A DNA stretch of 35,888 nt from an uncultured Brachybacterium sp. (GTDB lineage: Bacteria > Actinomycetota > Actinomycetes > Actinomycetales > Dermabacteraceae), in NCBI RefSeq assembly GCF_947500705.1, contig NZ_CANMSY010000016.1:1-35888 (forward strand). The letters are read 5' to 3'. Position 1 is the first letter of the stretch. Every line of letters starts with the position of its first letter. This document shows, one piece after another, positions 1 to 8,248 of this stretch. Position numbers and translations under genes: made by a program. The notes beneath the pieces are model-generated. The model was not told the origin of the DNA. It saw nothing but the letters and a program-made list of their open reading frames with translations, and ran no database searches.

Positions 1-47
1 ACTCGCACGACATCTTCGCGGAACTCCTGGGGGTAGGGAGCGGGCAT
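1..47 (-). mobile_element. IS3-family transposase OrfA, 5' end only
   Basis: The minus strand from 47 reads MPAPYPQEFREDVVRV and continues off the left edge. This matches, from memory, the N-terminus of actinobacterial IS3-family OrfA proteins, whose helix-turn-helix (HTH_Tnp_1 type) binds the element ends. An AAGGA-like ribosome binding site lies about 9 nt upstream of the ATG. The right end of the insertion sequence should lie within about 85-100, where the minus strand has TGA-starting candidates (TGACATCTGATCTGG from 96). Only 15 codons are visible, so the family call is probable, not certain, and the second reading frame (OrfB, DDE domain) lies outside the window. Confidence 0.55.
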
Positions 48-149
48 GGTGCACATCCTTCCAGGCCGCCCTGCGGGCAAGCCAGATCAGATGTCACCTA
101 TCCGCGCGGCAGTCCCCTGCGGGAGCGACTGCGGGACGCACGCGGGTCG

Positions 150-557
150 ATGACGATACTGACCACCGGGGTGCTGGTCGTGGTGCTCATGGTGATCGCC
201 GTCGGCACCGCGATCACCGGCGTGCAGCTCGAGCGCAACGGTCTCCAGCACGCTGCGGACAGCGCAGCGCTCGCCGCCGCCCAGGCCGTCGACCCCGCAC
301 GGCTCTACGTCGACGGGGACGGCGCTGCGATCCACCGCGGCACCGTGCGTGCAGCAGCCGAGGAGCACCTGCGGAACTATCCGCACGAGACCACCAGCAC
401 CGAGGCCATCCAGCTCGCTGATGTCTCCGTGGCCCCCGACGGCACCGTCCACGTGGTCATCTCCGCCCGCACCCACCCGCCCCTGGCAGGATGGTTCACG
501 CGAGGGACCGGCACCGCCATCCCGCTGACCGTCGAAGGAGAGGCTCGCGCCCGATGA
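150..557 (+). CDS. TadE/TadG-like pilus or secretion-associated membrane protein, probably 5'-truncated
   Basis: The 135-aa product from ATG 150 has one hydrophobic helix (about residues 2-25) followed by LERNGLQHAADSAALAAAQA, typical of the TadE/TadG-like proteins beside actinobacterial Flp pilus/secretion ATPase genes. These are membrane-anchored pseudopilins or assembly factors. In this family an RDxRGS stretch normally precedes the helix. Here it is present (RDARGS) just upstream of ATG 150, and the same frame stays open back to the insertion sequence at the left edge without any ATG, GTG or TTG. I infer that the real start lay further upstream and was cut off by the insertion. The stop overlaps the start of the glycerate kinase gene (ATGA). 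The ATG at 150 might still serve as a start, but no good ribosome binding site is visible. Confidence 0.6.
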   Translation: MTILTTGVLVVVLMVIAVGTAITGVQLERNGLQHAADSAALAAAQAVDPARLYVDGDGAAIHRGTVRAAAEEHLRNYPHETTSTEAIQLADVSVAPDGTVHVVISARTHPPLAGWFTRGTGTAIPLTVEGEARAR

Positions 558-1705
558 CCACCCCCCGCACCGTGCTGCTCGCCCCGGACAAGTTCAAGGG
601 CACCCTGAGTGCCGCCCAGGTGGTGGCTGCGCTGCGCCGCGGCATCACCGAGACCGCACCGCAGCTGCGCGTGCTCTCCTGCCCCATCGCCGATGGCGGC
701 GACGGCACCGTCGATGCCGCGCTCGCCTCCGGAGCCGCCGAGCACATCACCACCGTCACCGGCCCCACGGGGCAGCCCCGCGCCACCCGCTGGGCGCTCC
801 AGGAGGATGTCGCGGTGCTCGAGCTCGCCGAGACCGTCGGCCTGCAGGCGCTCCCGGATGGTGAGCTCGCGCCGCACACCGCCTCCACCCGTGGCCTCGG
901 AGAGCTGATCCGCGCTGCGATCACCGCCGGGGCCCGCACCGTCCTGGTCGGCCTCGGCGGCAGCTCCTCCACCGACGGCGGGGCCGGGCTGCTCCAAGGA
1001 CTGGGCGCACGTCTCCTCCAGTCGGACGGCACCGACATCGAGGCTGGGCTCGCCGGCGTGAGGACCCTCGCCGCTGCGGACCTCGCCCCAGCACTCGAGG
1101 CCCTTGCCGGCGTGACCCTCGTCGCCGCGAACGACGTCACCAATCCGCTGCTCGGCCCCGGCGGAGCGGCCGCGGTCTATGGCCCACAGAAGGGTCTCCG
1201 GCCCGAGGAGATCGTGCCGGCCGATGCGACGCTCGCCGCCGCGGCCCAGATCCTCGATGCTGAGGGTTGCCACCTCGATCAGCCGGGGGCCGGCGCTGCC
1301 GGGGGCACCGGCTTCGCGCTGTTCCTGCTGGGCGCCATCCAGCGCTCAGGCGCCGATGCCGTCTTCGAGCTCGTCGGCGTCGACGCGCTGCTCGACCAGG
1401 CCGATGTGGTGGTGACCGGTGAGGGGAAGCTCGATGCCCAGACCCTGCACGGCAAGGGCCCGGCCGAGGTCGCCCGCCGCGCCCGTGAGCGGGGGCTCGA
1501 CGTCGCCGCGGTGGCCGGCGCGATCACTCTCAGCCCGGAGCAGCTGCGGGACGCCGGCATCTCCGAGGCGTGGGATCTCACGTCGCGGGCCGGTTCCACC
1601 CAGCGCGCACTCGAGGACGGCGAAGAGCTGCTGACCGAGGTGGGGCGCGACCTCGGCATCTGGCTGGCCGGGGCAGGGGAGCGGCGCGCTTCCGCCGAGG
1701 CCTGA
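554..1705 (+). CDS. Glycerate kinase (GlxK/GarK family)
   Basis: The 383-aa product phosphorylates glycerate with ATP, linking glyoxylate and glycerate breakdown to glycolysis. Family signatures are the N-terminal APDKFKGTLSA, the glycine/serine-rich GLGGSSSTDGGAGLL near residue 135, and TGEGKLDAQTLHGKGP near residue 290. Length is usual for the family (about 370-390 aa). The ATG at 554 overlaps the stop of the TadE-like gene (ATGA), so the two are probably translationally coupled; an in-frame start at 491 would only add sequence unrelated to the family. No signal peptide is present, so it is cytosolic. Whether it makes 2- or 3-phosphoglycerate cannot be judged here. Confidence 0.9.
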   Translation: MTTPRTVLLAPDKFKGTLSAAQVVAALRRGITETAPQLRVLSCPIADGGDGTVDAALASGAAEHITTVTGPTGQPRATRWALQEDVAVLELAETVGLQALPDGELAPHTASTRGLGELIRAAITAGARTVLVGLGGSSSTDGGAGLLQGLGARLLQSDGTDIEAGLAGVRTLAAADLAPALEALAGVTLVAANDVTNPLLGPGGAAAVYGPQKGLRPEEIVPADATLAAAAQILDAEGCHLDQPGAGAAGGTGFALFLLGAIQRSGADAVFELVGVDALLDQADVVVTGEGKLDAQTLHGKGPAEVARRARERGLDVAAVAGAITLSPEQLRDAGISEAWDLTSRAGSTQRALEDGEELLTEVGRDLGIWLAGAGERRASAEA

Positions 1706-1784
1706 GGCTCGGCGGGCCGCGTGCCGATGCGGCGCGAGATGCACCCTCCGCCGCAGATCGGGCAGCATGTCCAGCCCCCTGCCG

Positions 1785-1790
1785 TAGACT
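1785..1790 (+). promoter_or_regulatory. -10 element (TAGACT) of a leaderless prfB promoter
   Basis: TAGACT ends 8 nt before the GTG at 1799, so transcription should start at or next to the start codon. No ribosome binding site is present and no clear -35 is seen. Confidence 0.45.
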
Positions 1791-1798
1791 CCGACGTC

Positions 1799-2914
1799 GT
1801 GGCTTCCATCGACTTCTCCGTAGAGATCCCCCAGCTCCGCTCGACCCTGTCCTCCATCGAGCAGGTGACGGACATCGACGCGCTCGACGCGAAGATCGTC
1901 GACCTCGAGCAGCAGGCCTCCGCGCAGGATCTGTGGGACGACGTCGACAACGCCCAGAAGGTCAGTTCGGCGCTCTCGCACGCGCAGTCCGAACGGCGCC
2001 GCATCAGCGAGCTCTCCTCCCGCATCGAGGACCTCGAGGTGATGGTCGAGCTCGCCGCCGAAGAGGACGACGCCGACACCCTCACCGAGGCCGAGAACGA
2101 GCTGATCAGCATCCACAAGACGCTCGACGAGCTCGAGGTGCGCACGCTCCTCGCCGGCGAGTACGACGAACGCGACGCAGTGGTCACCATCCGCGCCGGC
2201 GCGGGCGGCGTCGACGCCGCGGACTTCGCCGAGATGCTGATGCGGATGTACCTGCGCTGGGCCGAGCGCCATGGCCACGCCGCCAAGGTCATGGACACCT
2301 CCTACGCGGAAGAAGCCGGTCTGAAGTCGGTCACCTTCCAGATCTCCGCCCCCTACGCCTACGGCACCCTCTCGGTCGAGGGCGGTACCCATCGTCTGGT
2401 GCGCATCAGCCCGTTCGACAACCAGGGCCGTCGCCAGACCTCGTTCGCCGCCGTCGAGGTGATCCCGCTGATCGAGACCACGGACGCGATCGAGATCCCC
2501 GAGAACGACCTCAAGGTCGACGTGTTCCGCTCCTCCGGCCCCGGCGGCCAGTCCGTGAACACCACGGACTCCGCCGTGCGCATGACCCACCTGCCCACCG
2601 GCACCGTGGTCTCCATGCAGGACGAGAAGTCGCAGATCCAGAACCGTGCCGCGGCGCTGCGCGTCATGCAGTCCCGCCTGCTGCTGCTGAAGAAGGCAGA
2701 GGAGGCCGCCGAGCGCAAGGAGCTCGCGGGCGACGTCAAGGCGAGCTGGGGCGACCAGATGCGTTCCTACGTGCTGAATCCGTACCAGATGGTCAAGGAC
2801 CTGCGCACCGAGTACCAGGAGGGCAACCCCTCCTCCGTGTTCGACGGCGAGATCGACGAGTTCATCGACGCCGGCATCCGCTGGCGCGCCGAGCAGAACA
2901 AGTCGCACGACTGA
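1799..2914 (+). CDS. prfB: Peptide chain release factor 2
   Basis: RF2 (371 aa) reads UGA and UAA stop codons in the ribosomal A site and triggers peptide release. The peptide anticodon SPF is at residues 204-206 (RISPFDNQG) and the catalytic GGQ at 249-251 ([14 protein letters not shown]), at nearly the E. coli positions. The SPF tripeptide separates it from RF1 (PxT). The GTG start is chosen because the frame upstream carries no family sequence and a -10 box sits 8 nt before it. The gene is one uninterrupted frame, so the programmed +1 frameshift that autoregulates RF2 in many bacteria is absent. It lies directly upstream of ftsE, as in many actinobacteria. Confidence 0.95.
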   Translation: MASIDFSVEIPQLRSTLSSIEQVTDIDALDAKIVDLEQQASAQDLWDDVDNAQKVSSALSHAQSERRRISELSSRIEDLEVMVELAAEEDDADTLTEAENELISIHKTLDELEVRTLLAGEYDERDAVVTIRAGAGGVDAADFAEMLMRMYLRWAERHGHAAKVMDTSYAEEAGLKSVTFQISAPYAYGTLSVEGGTHRLVRISPFDNQGRRQTSFAAVEVIPLIETTDAIEIPENDLKVDVFRSSGPGGQSVNTTDSAVRMTHLPTGTVVSMQDEKSQIQNRAAALRVMQSRLLLLKKAEEAAERKELAGDVKASWGDQMRSYVLNPYQMVKDLRTEYQEGNPSSVFDGEIDEFIDAGIRWRAEQNKSHD

Positions 2915-2955
2915 GCGTCCGAGTGGCTGGTGGCCGAGCGATCCGGTGCACAGCG

Positions 2956-3039
2956 TGACCAGAGGCACCGCACTTGACCAGGTTTTGACCAGGATGCTGT
3001 CCGCTCCTTCGTCGAAACCGGCGATAGCGCCCCTACGCT
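2956..3039 (+). promoter_or_regulatory. ftsE upstream region: three TGACCAG repeats and a -10 candidate
   Basis: TGACCAG occurs three times in the same orientation (2956, 2975, 2986); the last two are extended to TTGACCAGG. A -10-like TACGCT lies at 3034-3039, 37 nt before the ftsE GTG. The repeats could be operator half-sites or -35 elements, but none is at 17-bp spacing from this -10. Confidence 0.3.
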
Positions 3040-3076
3040 GGGAGAGCACGACGACCCCCAGATGTGACAGGCACCA

Positions 3077-4038
<962 letters not shown>

Positions 4039-4042
<4 letters not shown>

Positions 4043-4956
4043 GGGCGCGGTACATCCTCGGGGAGATCTTCACCGGGCTGTGGCGGAACATCGCCATGGT
4101 CATCTCCGTCGTGATCGTCACCGCGGTCTCGCTGACCTTCGTCGGCACCGGTGCGCTGATGCAGAAGCAGATCATGGACATGAAGTCGACCCTGGTCGAG
4201 CAGTCCCAGGTGACGATCTTCCTGTGCTCACCCCACTCCACGGCCGCCTCCTGCGCAGGCGGCGCGGCGACCGATGCCCAGATCGACTCCGTGCGGGAGG
4301 CGCTCGAGGGCGATGTGCTCTCCCCGTACATCGCCTCGTACTCCGAGCGTTCGCAGGACGAGGCGCTCACGATCTACCAGGAGCAGTTCGCCGGGGAGAG
4401 CTTCGTCTCGAACTTCACCGCCGCGGACATGCCGGTCTCCTTCCACCTCACGCTCGAGAACGCCGACGACTCCGCAGCCGTGGTCGAGTTCTTCCAGGGA
4501 CGGGACGGGGTGGACGAGGTCACCGATCTCCTGGGCGCGTTCGCTCCCTTCATCGACGTGCTGAACCAGTCCACGATGTTCGCGCTCGGTCTCGCCGTGC
4601 TGATGCTGATAGCGGCCCTGCTGCTGGTCGCGACCACGATCCGGATGTCTGTCGCGGGCCGCCGTCGGGAGATCGCGATCATGCGCCTGGTCGGCGCCTC
4701 GAACCTCTTCATCCGCCTCCCGTTCCTGCTCGAAGGCGCGGTCGCCGCGATCATCGGCGCTGTCATCGCCTCCGGCATGCTCTGGATGGGACTGCACTAC
4801 ATCGTCCAGGGATGGCTCGCGCCCACCCTCGGCGAGCAGCTCATCACAGTCGGTGCCGCCGAACTGGTCTGGGTGGCGCCGCTTCTGATCGTGCTGGGAG
4901 CGACACTCTCGATCGCCTCCTCGGTGGTCTCCCTCAATCGCTACCTGAAGGTGTGA
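4039..4956 (+). CDS. ftsX: Cell division membrane protein FtsX
   Basis: Membrane subunit of FtsEX (305 aa), which transmits ATP hydrolysis by FtsE to a peptidoglycan hydrolase outside the membrane. One membrane span lies at about residues 15-37, then an extracellular domain of about 135 residues with two nearby cysteines (FLCSPHSTAASCAGG), then three C-terminal spans starting around residues 175, 230 and 275. This is the standard FtsX topology. The start is the ATG overlapping the ftsE stop; sequence further upstream in this frame is ftsE read out of phase. The stop is followed within 3 nt by the M23 peptidase start, so the three genes form one transcription unit. Confidence 0.95.
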
Positions 4957-4958
4957 GC

Positions 4959-6284
4959 ATGTCCCAGAGCATCCTGCGCCGTCCCCTGAGCATGATCGCC
5001 GCCGCCCTGATGGTGCTGCCGATGCTCATGATGCCGGTCTCCCCGGCGGCGGCCGAGGGCACCAAGGACGACAAGATCGCCGAGCGCTCCGAGATCGATC
5101 AGCAGCTCGAGGACCTGCGGATCGAGCTGAACGACGTCAACACCGAGCTCGCCGAGACCTATCTCGCGCTCGCCGAGACCGAGCTGCTGATCCCGCAGGC
5201 GCAGGAGGATCTCGAGGTGGCCCAGGCCGAGCTCGTCGAAGCCCGCGAGGAAGATCGCATCATCGGGGAGCGTCTCACCACCGCGCAGGGGGAGGAGGAG
5301 CGCCTCTCCGGCGAGGTCGAGGAGGGGCAGGAGGAGGTGGATCGCAGCGGCGGCGAGCTCGCCACCGTGGCGCTGACCGCCTACAAGGGCGGCGGCATGC
5401 CGAGCCCCTCCACCATCTACCTCGGCAACCAGTCCCCGCAGGATGCCGTGGACCGCTCCATGAACTACCGGATCACCATGGCCTCCCAGGGCACCCGGCT
5501 GGACACCCTCCGCACCGATCAGGTGGTGACGGAGAACTCCGCCGAGCGCCTCACCGCGGTGCGCGAGGAGATCAAGCAGCTCAAGATCGATGCCGAGAAT
5601 GCCGTCAAGCGGACCGAGACCGCCGAAAGAGAGGCCTCCGAGGCGAAGACCGACCTCGACGCGCTCTACGAGACGCAGAAGACCCAGCGGAACACCCTCG
5701 AGGAGCAGAAGACGAAGTACGAGGGGGACACCAGCACTCTGGAATCCCGCAGCACCACCCTGGACGGCGAGATCGAGGAACTCGCCCGGCAGGAGCGGGA
5801 GAAGGAGGAGCAGGCCCGTCAGCAGCGGGAGAAGCAGAGCAGCGGTGGCAGCAGCGGGGGAGGCTCCTCGAGCGGCTCAGCGGATACCGGCGGCGGCTGG
5901 GTCTATCCCGTCAACGCCCGGCTGAACTCGAACTTCGGCTGGCGCGTCCACCCGATCTACGCCACCCGAAAGCTCCATGCAGGGGTCGATTTCCCTGCGG
6001 CCTGCGGAGTTCCAGTGGGGGCCACCCACTCCGGTCGCGTGATCGCCAGGACCTACAGCAGCGGCGCCGGCAACAAGATCATCCTCAGCCACGGTATCCA
6101 GAACGGTCGCCTGGTCACCAGCTCCTACCACCACCTGCAGGGCTACGCACAGCCGGTCGGTGCGCAGGTCTCCGCCGGCACCACCGTGGGCTATGTGGGC
6201 ACCACCGGCTCCTCGACCGGCTGCCACCTCCACTTCGAGATCCACGAGGACGGCAACGCCGTCAACCCCGGCAAGTACCTCTGA
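4959..6284 (+). CDS. Secreted coiled-coil M23 peptidase, probable FtsEX-activated murein hydrolase
   Basis: The 441-aa protein has a Sec signal peptide (about 1-33, cleavage after SPAAA), a long charged coiled coil (about 35-300), a Ser/Gly linker (SSGGSSGGGSSSGS) and a C-terminal LytM/M23 zinc endopeptidase domain. Zinc and catalytic residues are visible as HAGVD (His340, Asp344) and HLH (His423, His425), so the enzyme should be active. The coiled coil plus LytM layout is that of E. coli EnvC, while mycobacterial RipC does the same job with an NlpC/P60 domain. It starts 2 nt after the ftsX stop. This supports, by inference, a role as the hydrolase that FtsEX activates at the septum to cut peptide cross-links. 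Confidence 0.9.
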   Translation: MSQSILRRPLSMIAAALMVLPMLMMPVSPAAAEGTKDDKIAERSEIDQQLEDLRIELNDVNTELAETYLALAETELLIPQAQEDLEVAQAELVEAREEDRIIGERLTTAQGEEERLSGEVEEGQEEVDRSGGELATVALTAYKGGGMPSPSTIYLGNQSPQDAVDRSMNYRITMASQGTRLDTLRTDQVVTENSAERLTAVREEIKQLKIDAENAVKRTETAEREASEAKTDLDALYETQKTQRNTLEEQKTKYEGDTSTLESRSTTLDGEIEELARQEREKEEQARQQREKQSSGGSSGGGSSSGSADTGGGWVYPVNARLNSNFGWRVHPIYATRKLHAGVDFPAACGVPVGATHSGRVIARTYSSGAGNKIILSHGIQNGRLVTSSYHHLQGYAQPVGAQVSAGTTVGYVGTTGSSTGCHLHFEIHEDGNAVNPGKYL

Positions 6285-6448
6285 GCCTCGCCGCTCAGCG
6301 GTGTCCGGCACGTCCGCGGGACCGACGACGTCCGCCGCCCGCGAAAATCGTTCGCGACCGGCGGTGGCCACCGCGTAAGCTGTGGTGTCCGGTCGCGAGG
6401 CGCGGCTGGTCATGCAGGGACTGCGACGAAAGGCAGGAGGGACCACCG

Positions 6449-6955
6449 ATGGCGGCGAAGAAGGCTGCGGCGAAGAAGGCCGCTGCGGAGGAAGGCCCTC
6501 CGAAGAAGCGCATCGCGTCGAACAAGCGAGCCACCCACGACTACTACATCGACCAGACCTGGGAAGCAGGCATCGTCCTGACCGGGACCGAGGTGAAGTC
6601 GCTGCGCGACCGCGGTGCGTCCCTGATCGATGGCTACTGCTATATCGAGGGCGGCGAGGTGTGGATGGACAACGCCCACATCGCGCCCTACGTCAAGGGC
6701 ACCTGGACCAACCACGCCGCCCGTCGCAAGCGAAAGCTCCTGCTCCACAAGCAGGAGATCGAGAAGCTCGCCAGCAAGTCGCGGGAGAAGGGCTTCACCA
6801 TCGTGCCGATGGAGATGTACTTCCTGGGCTCGCATGCGAAGGTCGTCATCGGTCTGGGCCGAGGCAAGAAGGAATGGGACAAGCGCCAGACCCTGCGGGA
6901 GAAACAGGATCTGCGCGAGGCTCAGCGAGCGATGCGCCAGCGCGAGATCGCCTGA
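6449..6955 (+). CDS. smpB: SsrA-binding protein SmpB
   Basis: SmpB (168 aa) binds tmRNA and takes it to stalled ribosomes for trans-translation. Family sequences include ATHDYYIDQTWEAGIVLTGTEVKS, the GYCYIEGGEVWM strand, and the basic tail GRGKKEWDKRQTLREKQ. The N-terminus carries an extra Lys/Ala-rich stretch (MAAKKAAAKKAAAEE) of about 15 residues, common in actinobacteria. A -10-like TAAGCT lies at 6376-6381. Its RNA partner ssrA is only about 850 bp downstream on the same strand, separated by one oppositely oriented gene. Confidence 0.95.
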   Translation: MAAKKAAAKKAAAEEGPPKKRIASNKRATHDYYIDQTWEAGIVLTGTEVKSLRDRGASLIDGYCYIEGGEVWMDNAHIAPYVKGTWTNHAARRKRKLLLHKQEIEKLASKSREKGFTIVPMEMYFLGSHAKVVIGLGRGKKEWDKRQTLREKQDLREAQRAMRQREIA

Positions 6956-7020
6956 CCTGAGCTGCTGCGCGGCGACGCAGCGGGAGACCGGTGGGTCGTC
7001 AGGGCCATCCGCCCGTGGCG

Positions 7021-7593
7021 TCAGACCGCCAGATCCCGTCGCTCGAGTCGAGCGACGGTCTGCCTGCTGGAGCTGAGCACGCCCTCGTCGGCCACTCCCA
7101 GGTGCTCCCGCATGAAGAGCGACCGCCTCGCATCGTCCTCCGCGAGGTCCCACTGCCGTGCGGCGGCACGGGAGCGCCCGGCCTGCTGCTCCGCCCGTGC
7201 GTGCTCGAATCGGCACTTCGCCCGATGCTGGAACACGGCGGCCAGCGCCGACAGCGACGAGGGGGAGGTCGGATCCTCCAGCCCCGTCTCCTCGGCGGCC
7301 AGGTCCAGCTGCTCCTCCGCAGCGAGGAACGCCCCCTGCCACTGCAGCACATGGGCATAGCGAGCCCGGCGCACGGCTCGCATCACCGGGGAGAGACCGC
7401 TGTCCTCGAGGGCGGCGCGGCCGGCGATCGCGGCCTCGTCGAGCCGTCCGAGCATCCTCAGATACGCGACCGTGCGGGGATCCCTCGGATGCAGCGCGCA
7501 CCACTCGCTCAGTGTGCTCGGATCAGAGACCACCTCCCGCAAGCTGTCGTCATCGATCCGGACCTGGACACCTGCTGCCTCGAAACTGCTCAC
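7021..7593 (-). CDS. Unknown TPR-like helical protein
   Basis: The 190-aa product has no signal peptide or membrane span. It is rich in alanine and helical, with regularly spaced patterns such as LRMLGRLDEAAIAGRAALEDSG and YAHVLQWQGAFLAAEEQLDLAAEETG that look like tetratricopeptide repeats (residues about 40-160). The GTG at 7593 is chosen because the frame upstream is low-complexity and unlike the rest; an ATG at 7677 would give 218 aa. It lies between smpB and ssrA on the opposite strand, and the 3' ends of smpB and this gene converge with 65 bp between them. Function is unknown; TPR proteins usually bind other proteins. Confidence 0.65.
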   Translation of the reverse strand: MSSFEAAGVQVRIDDDSLREVVSDPSTLSEWCALHPRDPRTVAYLRMLGRLDEAAIAGRAALEDSGLSPVMRAVRRARYAHVLQWQGAFLAAEEQLDLAAEETGLEDPTSPSSLSALAAVFQHRAKCRFEHARAEQQAGRSRAAARQWDLAEDDARRSLFMREHLGVADEGVLSSSRQTVARLERRDLAV

Positions 7594-7666
7594 CGCCCCA
7601 TCATCGCGGCCGGCGAGGGGTGCGGTCCAGGTCGACGGGCTTCGCCGTGAGCTGAGGGATATTCGC

Positions 7667-7780
7667 TTCAGAATCACGGCCGGGCGCGGTAGAGTAGGAG
7701 CACGACGTACGGGGAGGCCCGACGTCCGTGGATGTTTGACAACAGAAGAGTGAGTGCAAGGACGGCCCTGAGGGGCCGTC
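7667..7780 (+). promoter_or_regulatory. ssrA upstream region: promoter candidate and perfect hairpin
   Basis: A -35-like TTCAGA (7667-7672) and a -10-like TAGAGT (7690-7695) are 17 bp apart and would start transcription near 7702, about 105 nt before mature tmRNA. A second -35-like TTGACA lies at 7736-7741 without a good -10. An 8-bp perfect hairpin (GACGGCCC, loop TGAG, GGGCCGTC; 7761-7780) lies in this leader, with no T-run. It could help processing of the precursor. Confidence 0.4.
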
Positions 7781-7806
7781 GATATCTGTGCTGCATACCC
7801 ACGCTG

Positions 7807-8177
7807 GGGGCCGATCGGTTTCGACGGTAGTTGTCCAGCAAGGGGAAGCGGGCCGAGAATCCAGAGTCATCTCGTAAACGTTCTCTGGAAACCAATAAGT
7901 GCCGAACCTAAGCGCACTGACTTCGCTCTCGCTGCCTGATCAGCGTTAGCAGTCTGGAACCCCGGGCGTGCTTCTGACCCGGATCGTTCCATCATCTAAG
8001 AAGCCACTGCTGCCGACCCTCGTCATCGGGGAAGGATGAACACCTCAGAGTGACTGAGTCTGTCGACGACGTGTCCGTGCGAACGTCGGGACTGAGAAAA
8101 CGTCAATACGGACTGCGCCCGGAGAAGCCCTGGCTCCGCACTATCGGACGCGGGTTCGATTCCCGCCGGCTCCACCA
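7807..8177 (+). ncRNA. ssrA: Transfer-messenger RNA (tmRNA)
   Basis: The 371-nt RNA rescues stalled ribosomes. Its 5' end GGGGCCG pairs with CGGCTCC before the encoded CCA, with one G-U pair. The tRNA-like half is completed by the conserved ATCGGTTTCGAC near the 5' end and GGGTTCGATTCCCGCC near the 3' end. The tag frame starts at GCC 7901 and stops at TGA 7937-7939, giving AEPKRTDFALAA; the ALAA end is the degradation signal read by Clp-type proteases. SmpB, its partner, and ClpS, a Clp adaptor, are both encoded in this window. The 5' end is assigned from stem pairing and could be off by one base. Confidence 0.95.
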
Positions 8178-8191
8178 TTGCACTCACCACG

Positions 8192-8236
8192 AAAGGCCCC
8201 CTCACCTGCGCTGATGCGCGGGGGAGGGGGCCTTTT
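8192..8236 (+). terminator. Intrinsic terminator after ssrA
   Basis: AAAGGCCCCCTC (8192-8203) pairs with GAGGGGGCCTTT, ending in a TTTT run (8233-8236): a 12-bp stem. Because the left arm begins with AAA, it can also stop transcripts of the convergent GH3 operon on the minus strand. Confidence 0.85.
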
Positions 8237-8248
8237 GCGTTGCCGGTC

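Noticed and set aside
1799-2914. Possible programmed frameshift in prfB
   Set aside because: The gene is one continuous frame; no in-frame TGA is found near codon 26.
6964-6981. Terminator after smpB (GCTGCG/CGCAGC)
   Set aside because: A 6-bp stem without a T-run is too weak to call in this GC-rich sequence.
8023-8205. A minus-strand frame over the tmRNA 3' end (VEPAGIEPAS-like)
   Set aside because: This well-known translation artefact arises by reading the tRNA-like T-arm backwards; the tmRNA call explains it.
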